This document shows, in pieces, positions 1-5,271 of a stretch of 5,271 nt of DNA. The stretch covers positions 1-5,271 of the forward strand of contig DATJLQ010000071.1 in assembly GCA_035509415.1 (NCBI GenBank). Reading direction: 5' to 3'. The notes under the pieces are model-generated. The model saw only the letters and a list, made by a program, of their open reading frames with translations, was not told the DNA's origin and made no database searches. Position 1 is the first letter of the stretch. Each line of letters starts with the position of its first letter. The stretch comes from DATJLQ01 sp035509415 (GTDB lineage: Bacteria > Pseudomonadota > Alphaproteobacteria > JACZXZ01). The position numbers and the translations under genes are program-made.

Positions 1-2
1 CC

Positions 3-971
3 CCGCCCGTCCTCGCAATCGCATCGGAGCCCGTCATCTCAACGCCTACGCCCAACGCCGCGCGCGGTACCTGGGTCGGACCCGCCATGGCCTTGGGCGC
101 CATGTCGGGATTCGCGGCCACCACGATTCTCGCGAAATTCGCCTATGCGTCGGGCGCCAATGCGTTGACGCTGCTGCTGTTCCGCCATCTCTTCGTGCCG
201 GCGGCCCTCGCGGGCTATTTCGTCTTGAGCGGGCGCCGGATGAGCCTGCCGCGGCCCATGCGCCGACGGGCGCTCTTCCTAGGCCTCGTGCTCTCCTGCA
301 ACTCGATCGGCTATATCGCCTCGGTGCGCTACATCCCGGTGAGCCTCGCGGTGCTCATCTTCTATACCTACCCGCTCATCGTGGCGCTTCTGAGCCGCGC
401 CATCGACAAGCGCCCGCTCGGGACGGCGCGGCTCGCGGCCCTGGCCTGCGCCTTCGTGGGATTGGGCCTCCTGCTCGGCGCGGGGCGCGAATCCAACCTC
501 GACGGCCGAGGCATCGCCCTCGCGGCCCTCGCGGCGGTGAGCCTCGGCAACGTGCTGTTCTGGAGCGACCGGCTCCTGGGCCAGGCTCACGCCGACAAGG
601 ACGCCGACCCGCTCGCGGTCAAGCTCCATCTGCTGGTCGGCTGCGGGGCCGGCGTGGTGTTCGCGTTCCTCGCCTTCGGCGCCTTCGTGCCGCCGGGAAC
701 CGACGCGGGCCTGATCGCCGCCGCCGGATTCGCGCTCATCTATCTCGCCTCCTTCGTGACCCTGTTCACGGCGCTGCCCATGTTGGGAGCGGTCAAGGCG
801 TCGCTGCTCGCCAATATCGAGCCCGTGGTCACCCTCATCCTCGCGGCACTTCTCCTGGGCGAGCGGTTGGCGCCGGTCCAGGCCTTGGGCGGCGTGCTCG
901 TGATCGGCGCCATCGTTGCGACCCAGCTCGCCGAGCGGGGGGCGAAGCCCTTGGTCGAGCCGCTCGACTGA
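3..971 (+). CDS. DMT superfamily (EamA-type) transporter, probably 5'-partial
   Basis: The product is a polytopic inner-membrane protein of the drug/metabolite transporter superfamily, which moves small molecules; the substrate cannot be read from sequence. Counting from the first in-frame ATG (position 87), ten hydrophobic segments fall near residues 1-20, 24-47, 61-83, 84-106, 111-133, 141-163, 176-202, 207-230, 235-257 and 262-282, the 5+5 arrangement of two EamA repeats. The second repeat carries the familiar IEPVVTLILAALLLGERL pattern (Glu-Pro at 819-824, Gly-Glu at 858-863). The frame stays open to the left edge with GC-rich third positions, and no ATG, GTG or TTG occurs in it before 87. 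ATG 87 has no Shine-Dalgarno sequence and would cut helix 1 short, since WVGPA just upstream extends it. I therefore infer that the true start is off-window. ATG 87 would give 294 residues, near normal family length, so it stays possible. The TGA stop is 14 bases before the first NrdR-like box and no terminator is visible. Confidence 0.9.
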   Translation, partial: PPVLAIASEPVISTPTPNAARGTWVGPAMALGAMSGFAATTILAKFAYASGANALTLLLFRHLFVPAALAGYFVLSGRRMSLPRPMRRRALFLGLVLSCNSIGYIASVRYIPVSLAVLIFYTYPLIVALLSRAIDKRPLGTARLAALACAFVGLGLLLGAGRESNLDGRGIALAALAAVSLGNVLFWSDRLLGQAHADKDADPLAVKLHLLVGCGAGVVFAFLAFGAFVPPGTDAGLIAAAGFALIYLASFVTLFTALPMLGAVKASLLANIEPVVTLILAALLLGERLAPVQALGGVLVIGAIVATQLAERGAKPLVEPLD

Positions 972-985
972 CGCGCTAGAAACCG

Positions 986-1001
986 TCACAATATGTTGTG
1001 G
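986..1001. promoter_or_regulatory. NrdR box 1 (candidate)
   Basis: The 16 bases TCACAATATGTTGTGG match 13 of 16 positions of the NrdR-box consensus as I recall it (acaCwAtATaTwGtgt). The core is a perfect dyad, CACAA-TATG-TTGTG (987-1000), centred exactly where the consensus dyad is centred. NrdR is a Zn-ribbon/ATP-cone repressor that controls ribonucleotide reductase genes in most bacteria, and the gene downstream is a ribonucleotide reductase. Binding is inferred, not shown. Confidence 0.75.
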
Positions 1002-1016
1002 GAAACTGGGGGATCG

Positions 1017-1032
1017 ACCCAACATCCTGTTG
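1017..1032. promoter_or_regulatory. NrdR box 2 (candidate, weaker)
   Basis: ACCCAACATCCTGTTG matches about 10 of 16 positions of the remembered NrdR consensus, including the fixed C at position 4 and G at position 13. It begins exactly 31 bp after box 1, leaving a 15-bp gap. NrdR boxes are known to come in pairs about three helical turns apart, so the spacing lends more support than the sequence match does. It also contains the inverted repeat CAACA-TCC-TGTTG (1020-1032), although that dyad is centred 1.5 bp off the box centre. Confidence 0.5.
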
Positions 1033-1058
1033 ACTCTCTCCGGCGCCGATGTTACGTT
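1030..1058 (+). promoter_or_regulatory. Candidate sigma70-type promoter for nrdJ (P1)
   Basis: TTGACT (1030-1035) and TACGTT (1053-1058) are separated by 17 bp. The -35 matches 5 of 6 consensus positions; the -10 is weak. The -35 overlaps the end of NrdR box 2, which fits repression by occlusion. An alternative is CTGACG (968-973) with TATGTT (992-997) at 18 bp, whose -10 would lie inside box 1. Either choice puts the start of transcription roughly 400 nt or more ahead of the nrdJ start codon. Confidence 0.4.
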
Positions 1059-1113
1059 GGATGCCCTGAATCGCGACGGGCGACGCGACCGGGAACCAAG
1101 GGGCGGCCGAGGA

Positions 1114-1131
1114 GCGACACGGAAGTGTCGC
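1114..1131 (+). repeat. Perfect hairpin with GGAA (GNRA) tetraloop
   Basis: GCGACAC and GTGTCGC form a perfect 7-bp stem around a GGAA tetraloop, a stable GNRA-class RNA loop. No T-run follows directly (the next bases are GGCGCTTTC), so it does not look like an intrinsic terminator. It would sit within the nrdJ leader RNA if P1 is used. Its role is unknown. Confidence 0.55.
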
Positions 1132-1174
1132 GGCGCTTTCAAGCAATCTCGACCCAACCGACGCCTTCGCTAGG

Positions 1175-1214
1175 CTTGCGGCCGACCGCCGCAAGAATAG
1201 GCGCGGTGCTTTTT
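1175..1214 (+). promoter_or_regulatory. Overlapping alternative hairpins ending in a T-run (attenuator-like, speculative)
   Basis: CTTGCGGC (1175-1182) pairs perfectly with GCCGCAAG (1188-1195) around a 5-nt loop. A competing, weaker stem pairs ACCGC (1185-1189) with GCGGT (1203-1207), adds C1190-G1201 with C1202 bulged, and is followed two bases later by TTTTT (1210-1214). The two stems share bases 1185-1195 and cannot form together. This is the geometry of an antiterminator/terminator pair. The terminator stem is short, so this may equally be chance in GC-rich DNA. Confidence 0.25.
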
Positions 1215-1241
1215 CAGTAAAACTCCCCACGAATACTAAGA

Positions 1242-1271
1242 TTGTTACAAAATCGATCTTCTGAATACAAC
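1242..1271 (+). promoter_or_regulatory. Second candidate promoter (P2) in the AT-rich island
   Basis: TTGTTA (1242-1247) and TACAAC (1266-1271) are separated by 18 bp, each matching about 4 of 6 positions of the sigma70 consensus. It lies in the only AT-rich stretch of the window, and its -10 overlaps the left arm of the inverted repeat at 1268-1290. It would give nrdJ a leader of about 180 nt. The match is modest. Confidence 0.25.
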
Positions 1272-1290
1272 AGAAGAACGATTTCTGTTG
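1268..1290. repeat. Perfect 8-bp inverted repeat, possible operator
   Basis: CAACAGAA (1268-1275) and TTCTGTTG (1283-1290) are exact reverse complements separated by 7 bp. The overall 23-bp size and AT-rich setting suit a dimeric regulator's operator. The site overlaps the -10 of candidate promoter P2. As RNA it would be only a modest A/U-containing hairpin. The regulator is not identifiable. Confidence 0.4.
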
Positions 1291-1446
1291 CGCCGAATCC
1301 ATTTTTGAACAATAAATAGTGGTCGCGTCGTTCACGGACACTAAGGGTGGGGCGGCGCGGCACTGGGCAGATGGCGGAGAGCCTTGATGAGTCGCGGGGC
1401 GCGACTCGGGGCGGGGATGTTGACCGAAGGGCCAACGAAAAAATTT

Positions 1447-1453
1447 GGGGAGA
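1447..1453 (+). promoter_or_regulatory. Ribosome-binding site of nrdJ
   Basis: GGGGAGA lies 7 bases before ATG 1461, a good Shine-Dalgarno sequence at normal spacing. It decides the start in favour of ATG 1461 over the upstream in-frame GTG at 1347. Confidence 0.8.
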
Positions 1454-1460
1454 CGTGGTT

Positions 1461-4400
1461 ATGCGAATCGAGCGCCTGTTCACCGAGGACGGCAAATCTC
1501 CTTATGCGAAGATCGAGTTCCGCACCACCGGCAGCGAGATCCGCAATCCGGACGGCTCGGTGGTGTTCAAGCTCGACAACATCCAGGTCCCCGCCGCCTG
1601 GTCGCAGGTCGCGAGCGACGTGCTGGCGCAGAAATATTTCCGCAAGGCGGGCGTGCCGGCGCGCCTGAAGCCGGTCGAGGAATCGACGGTTCCCTCCTGG
1701 CTCTGGCGCAAGGCGCCCGACGCGGCGGCGCTCGAGGCGCTGCCCAAGGCCGAGCGCACCACGGGCGAGACCGACGCGCGCCAGGTGTTCGACCGGCTCG
1801 CCGGCACCTGGACCTATTGGGGCTGGAAGGGCGGCTATTTCGACCAGGAGTCGGACGCGCGCGCCTATTACGACGAGATGCGCTACATGCTCGCGGCGCA
1901 GATGGCCGCCCCCAACTCGCCCCAATGGTTCAACACCGGGCTCCATTGGGCCTACGGCATCGACGGGCCGGCGCAGGGCCATTGCTACGTCGATTTCGAG
2001 ACCGGGAAGCTGGTGCGCTCGGCGTCCTCCTACGAGCACCCGCAACCCCACGCCTGCTTCATCCAGAGCGTCGCCGACGACCTGGTGAACGAGGGCGGGA
2101 TCATGGATCTCTGGGTGCGCGAGGCGCGCCTGTTCAAGTACGGCTCGGGCACCGGCACCAATTTCTCGAAGCTGCGCGGCGACGGCGAGCGCCTCTCGGG
2201 CGGCGGCCGCTCCTCGGGCATGATGAGCTTCTTGAAGATCGGCGACCGCGCGGCCGGTGCCATCAAGTCGGGCGGCACCACGCGGCGCGCGGCCAAGATG
2301 GTGACGGTCGATCTCGACCACCCGGACATCGAGGAATACATCAACTGGAAGGTGATCGAGGAGCAGAAGGTGGCCGCCCTGGTCGCGGGCTCCAAGCTCG
2401 CGAGCAAGCACCTGAATGAGGTGATGCGCGCCTGCCACAATTGCGAGGGGCCGAAGGAGGCCTGCTTCGATCCGCGCCAGAACCCGCAGCTGAAGCGCGC
2501 CGTGATCGCCGCGCGCAAGGCGATGATCCCGGAGAACTACGTCCAGCGCGTGATCCAGTTCGCGCAGCAGGGCTATACCGAGATCGATTTCCGCACCTAC
2601 GACACGGATTGGGATTCGGACGCCTACCTCACCGTCTCGGGCCAGAACTCGAACAACTCGGTGCGCATCGACAACAAGTTCCTCGAGACCGTGCTCGAGA
2701 ACGGCGAATGGACGCTGATCCGGCGCGTCGACGGCAAGGTGCACAAGAAGCTCCAGGCCGCCGACCTCTGGGAGCAGATCGCCTACGCCGCCTGGGCGTC
2801 GGCCGATCCGGGCGTGCAGTACGACACCACGATCAACGAGTGGCACACCTGCCCCGCGAGCGGGCGCATCAACGCGTCCAACCCGTGTTCGGAATACATG
2901 TTCCTCGACGACACGGCGTGCAACCTCGCGTCGCTCAACCTCATGACCTTCCGCGCCGAGGACGGCATCTTCCGCGTCGCGGAATTCGAGCATGCGGTGC
3001 GCCTCTGGACCGTGACCCTCGAGATCTCGGTGCTCATGGCCCAGTTCCCGAGCCAGCGCATCGCCGAGCTCTCCTACGAGTTCCGCACGCTCGGCCTCGG
3101 CTACGCGAACATCGGCGCCTTGCTCATGTCGCTCGGCCATTCCTACGACAGCCCCGAGGGGCGCGCCATGTGCGCGGCGATCTCAGCGCTCATGACCGGC
3201 ATTTCCTACAAGACCTCGGCCGAGATGGCGCAAGAGCTTGGGCCGTTCCCGGGCTATGAGCAGAACCGCGACGCGATGCTGCGCGTGATCCGCAACCATC
3301 GCCGCGCCGCCCACGGGGCGACCGAGGGCTATGAAGGCCTCTCGATCCGGCCGGTGCCGCTGCGCGCCAAGGAATGCCCGGATGCGCAACTCTCCCTCGC
3401 CGCCGCGCGCGCCTGGGACGAGGCCTTGGCGGCCGGCGAGGCGCATGGCTATCGGAACGCGCAGGCGACCGTGATCGCGCCCACGGGCACGATCGGCCTC
3501 GTGATGGATTGCGACACCACGGGCATCGAGCCCGATTTCTCGCTCGTCAAGTTCAAGAAGCTCGCGGGCGGCGGCTATTTCAAGATCATCAACCGCACGG
3601 TGCCGCTGGCGTTGAAGACGCTCGGCTATAGCCAAGGCGAGATCGAGAACATCGAGCGCTACGCGGTCGGCCATGGCACGCTCAAGGGTGCGCCCGGCGT
3701 CAACCACGACACGCTCGCCGCCAAGGGCTTCACGCCGGAGAAGATCGCCGCTGTCGAGCAGGCGCTCGCGGCCGCGTTCGACATCCGCTTCGCCTTCAAC
3801 AAATGGACGCTGGGCGAGGAATTCTGCACGGGGGCCCTCGGCTTCTCGAAGCCCCAGCTCGACGATACCGGCTTCGACATGCTCGCCGAGCTCGATTTCG
3901 CGAAGGACGAGATCGAGGCCGCCAACATCTTCGTCTGCGGCGCCATGACGGTCGAAGGCGCGCCGCATTTGAAGCCCGAGCATCTTTCGGTGTTCGACTG
4001 CGCCAATCCCTGCGGCCGCATCGGCAAGCGCTACCTCTCGACCGAGGCCCATATCCGCATGATGGCCGCGAGCCAGCCCTTCGTCTCGGGTGCGATCTCG
4101 AAGACCATCAACATGCCGAATTCGGCCACGGTGCAGGAATGCAAGGACGCCTACATGCTGTCCTGGCGCCTGGGCCTCAAGGCGAACGCGCTTTATCGCG
4201 ACGGCTCGAAGCTCTCCCAGCCGCTCTCGTCCCAGCTGCTCGACGACCAGGATCTGGTCGACGAGCTGGTCGAGGCGCCGGCCGCGACGCGCGCGACGAT
4301 CCTCGCCGAGCGCATCGTCGAGCGCGTGGTCGAGAAGGTGGTCGAGGTCGAGCGGCGCAACCAGCGCCGGCGCCTGCCCCAGCGCCGCAAGGGCTACACC

Positions 4401-5183
4401 CAGAAGGCCGTGGTGGGCGGGCACAAGGTCTATCTGCGCACGGGCGAGTACGAGGACGGCACGCTCGCCGAGATCTTCATCGACATGCACAAGGAAGGCT
4501 CGGCGTTCCGCAGCCTCATGAACAATTTCGCGATCGCCATCTCGATCGGCCTCCAATACGGCGTGCCGCTCGAGGAATTCGTCGAGGCCTTCACCTTCAC
4601 GCGCTTCGAGCCCTCGGGCATGGTCGAGGGCAACGACGTGATCAAGATGGCGACCTCGATCCTCGACTATATTTTCCGTGAGCTCGCGGTGTCCTATGTG
4701 GGGCGCAACGATCTCGCGCACGTCGAGCCGCACGACCTCAACCCCGACACGGTCGGGCGCGGGTCGGGCGAGAGCGATCTGCCGCGCATCGCGTCGAAGG
4801 GCCTCGTGCGCGGACACATGCCGAAGTTCCAAGTGTTCTCGGGCAATGCGGGTGCGACCGGCCGCGCGAGCGGCGCCGGTGCCGCAACCGTGGTCGCGCA
4901 GGCAAGTGGAAGCGCGGTCGCGGGGGTTGCGGTCGCCGAGGCCTTCTCGGGCTCCGTCGCGCACGACTTGCACGATCACGCCCTGCACGGCGAAGCCGCG
5001 AATGCCCTCGCCGTCGGTGCCGCGATCGCCGATGAGACCGATAGCCGCCTGTCGCAGATCCTCGAGGCTCGTCTCAAGGGCTACGAAGGCGACGCCTGCG
5101 GCGAATGCGGCAATTTCACGCTGGTGCGAAACGGCACCTGCCTCAAGTGCAACACCTGCGGCGCCACGAGCGGTTGTAGCTGA
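1461..5183 (+). CDS. nrdJ: Adenosylcobalamin-dependent (class II) ribonucleoside-diphosphate reductase
   Basis: This cytoplasmic enzyme reduces ribonucleotides to deoxyribonucleotides using a thiyl radical generated from adenosylcobalamin, so it needs neither oxygen nor a separate radical-generating subunit. It has 1240 residues and is complete. The N-terminal region (about 1-130) opens MRIERLFTEDGKSPYAKIEF, as in alphaproteobacterial NrdJ, and shows no ATP-cone signature. The ten-stranded barrel domain (about 170-930) carries C199 and C487 (the substrate-reducing pair), N474/C476/E478 in NPCSE (C476 is the thiyl-radical cysteine), GSGTGTNFS at 228-236, PTGTIG at 674-679 and NMPNSAT from 884. 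A region with C325, C328 and C335 (HNCEGPKEAC) sits inside the barrel. A charged Glu/Arg/Val segment (about 944-980) leads into a TSCPD-type domain (about 982-1085), then an Ala/Gly/Val-rich linker. The tail bears C1213, C1216, C1227, C1230, C1233 and C1239; tail cysteines in this family pass electrons from thioredoxin or bind zinc. The start is ATG 1461; the open frame reaches GTG 1347, but those 38 residues look non-coding. It appears monocistronic. Confidence 0.98.
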   Translation: MRIERLFTEDGKSPYAKIEFRTTGSEIRNPDGSVVFKLDNIQVPAAWSQVASDVLAQKYFRKAGVPARLKPVEESTVPSWLWRKAPDAAALEALPKAERTTGETDARQVFDRLAGTWTYWGWKGGYFDQESDARAYYDEMRYMLAAQMAAPNSPQWFNTGLHWAYGIDGPAQGHCYVDFETGKLVRSASSYEHPQPHACFIQSVADDLVNEGGIMDLWVREARLFKYGSGTGTNFSKLRGDGERLSGGGRSSGMMSFLKIGDRAAGAIKSGGTTRRAAKMVTVDLDHPDIEEYINWKVIEEQKVAALVAGSKLASKHLNEVMRACHNCEGPKEACFDPRQNPQLKRAVIAARKAMIPENYVQRVIQFAQQGYTEIDFRTYDTDWDSDAYLTVSGQNSNNSVRIDNKFLETVLENGEWTLIRRVDGKVHKKLQAADLWEQIAYAAWASADPGVQYDTTINEWHTCPASGRINASNPCSEYMFLDDTACNLASLNLMTFRAEDGIFRVAEFEHAVRLWTVTLEISVLMAQFPSQRIAELSYEFRTLGLGYANIGALLMSLGHSYDSPEGRAMCAAISALMTGISYKTSAEMAQELGPFPGYEQNRDAMLRVIRNHRRAAHGATEGYEGLSIRPVPLRAKECPDAQLSLAAARAWDEALAAGEAHGYRNAQATVIAPTGTIGLVMDCDTTGIEPDFSLVKFKKLAGGGYFKIINRTVPLALKTLGYSQGEIENIERYAVGHGTLKGAPGVNHDTLAAKGFTPEKIAAVEQALAAAFDIRFAFNKWTLGEEFCTGALGFSKPQLDDTGFDMLAELDFAKDEIEAANIFVCGAMTVEGAPHLKPEHLSVFDCANPCGRIGKRYLSTEAHIRMMAASQPFVSGAISKTINMPNSATVQECKDAYMLSWRLGLKANALYRDGSKLSQPLSSQLLDDQDLVDELVEAPAATRATILAERIVERVVEKVVEVERRNQRRRLPQRRKGYTQKAVVGGHKVYLRTGEYEDGTLAEIFIDMHKEGSAFRSLMNNFAIAISIGLQYGVPLEEFVEAFTFTRFEPSGMVEGNDVIKMATSILDYIFRELAVSYVGRNDLAHVEPHDLNPDTVGRGSGESDLPRIASKGLVRGHMPKFQVFSGNAGATGRASGAGAATVVAQASGSAVAGVAVAEAFSGSVAHDLHDHALHGEAANALAVGAAIADETDSRLSQILEARLKGYEGDACGECGNFTLVRNGTCLKCNTCGATSGCS

Positions 5184-5229
5184 GAGGCCGCTCGGCCCCC
5201 GGCGACGCGGGTGGCTCCTCCCTGAACTC

Positions 5230-5262
5230 GGGGTTTGCGGCATGCGGCGCAAACCCCCTTTT
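5230..5262 (+). terminator. Rho-independent terminator of nrdJ
   Basis: GGGGTTTGCG (5230-5239) pairs perfectly with CGCAAACCCC (5248-5257) around an 8-nt loop, and CTTTT (5258-5262) follows. It begins 46 bases after the nrdJ stop. No T-run flanks the left arm on the opposite strand, so it works in the + direction only. Confidence 0.9.
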
Positions 5263-5271
5263 ATGGGGGGG

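Larger units (their letters stand above)
972..1460 (+). other. Intergenic regulatory region and probable long nrdJ leader
   Basis: No convincing gene lies in these 489 bases. The region holds, in order, two NrdR-like boxes and a candidate promoter (986-1058), a GC-rich stretch with two perfect hairpins (1114-1131 and 1175-1195), a T-run (1210-1214), an AT-rich island (1211-1320, about 34% GC by hand count) with a perfect inverted repeat and a second promoter candidate, and a purine-rich stretch ending in the nrdJ ribosome-binding site. If transcription starts just downstream of the first promoter, the untranslated leader is close to 400 nt, long for a bacterial mRNA. The conserved blocks of a cobalamin riboswitch were sought and not found. 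Confidence 0.7.

Noticed and set aside
279..1157. Minus-strand open frame of 292 codons over the transporter gene and the start of the intergenic region
   Set aside because: It overlaps a clear ten-helix transporter gene, is extremely rich in Arg, Glu, Gly and His, and runs through the NrdR-box region.
916..1173. Short + strand frame (85 codons) spanning the transporter end and the NrdR-box region
   Set aside because: It starts inside the transporter gene, lacks a ribosome-binding site, is Arg/Ser/Gly-rich and crosses the probable promoter.
1060..1215. Cobalamin riboswitch, suggested by GGGAA and GGGCGACGCGAC-like strings near 1080-1100
   Set aside because: The defining B12 box and the other conserved core blocks are absent and the similar strings are not in the right order. 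A covariance search would settle it.
1347..1460. N-terminal extension of NrdJ from the in-frame GTG at 1347
   Set aside because: The 38 extra residues do not resemble NrdJ. The family N-terminus begins MRIER at ATG 1461, which has GGGGAGA at 7-base spacing.
1384..1668. Short + strand frame (94 codons) overlapping the nrdJ start, as a possible leader peptide
   Set aside because: It overlaps nrdJ by about 200 bases and becomes a Ser/Arg/Ala-rich out-of-frame translation with no recognisable features.
1341..3140. Long open frame (599 codons) on the minus strand across the first half of nrdJ
   Set aside because: It is another antisense shadow of nrdJ with low-complexity charged composition and no family resemblance.
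3183..5252. Long open frame (689 codons) on the minus strand across the second half of nrdJ
   Set aside because: Its composition (Arg, Asp, Glu, His, Ala and Leu rich) is that of the complement of a GC-rich gene, it shows no recognisable domain, and it lies antisense to a complete conserved enzyme.
5254..5271. CCCCC-TTTTAT-GGGGGG inverted repeat at the right edge
   Set aside because: It overlaps the right arm of the much stronger nrdJ terminator and is cut by the window end, so it cannot be judged separately.

Overview
The window is GC-rich DNA whose two genes and non-coding signals look alphaproteobacterial, most likely from the Hyphomicrobiales. I base this on the high GC content, codon third positions dominated by G and C, and a long class II ribonucleotide reductase of the type common in that group. 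Genus cannot be determined from the window.

Layout: (1) positions 3-971, + strand, the 3' part of a DMT/EamA-family ten-helix membrane transporter whose start probably lies off the left edge. (2) Positions 972-1460, a 489-base non-coding region. It opens with a pair of NrdR-box-like sites 31 bp apart and a candidate promoter. Two perfect hairpins follow, then an AT-rich island carrying a perfect inverted repeat over a second candidate promoter, and finally a good Shine-Dalgarno sequence. (3) Positions 1461-5183, + strand, a complete nrdJ gene for adenosylcobalamin-dependent (class II) ribonucleoside-diphosphate reductase, 1240 residues, with all catalytic and C-terminal cysteines intact. (4) Positions 5230-5262, a strong rho-independent terminator closing the nrdJ unit.

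How the parts work together: nrdJ makes deoxyribonucleotides for DNA synthesis and looks monocistronic, with its own regulatory region and terminator. The NrdR-type sites suggest nucleotide-responsive repression, as is usual for ribonucleotide reductase genes. The transporter is a neighbour in the same orientation; nothing links it functionally to nrdJ.

No new biological system is evident. The part most worth a second look is the unusually long region between the NrdR boxes and the nrdJ start codon, which carries structured RNA elements and possibly two promoters but no recognisable cobalamin riboswitch.
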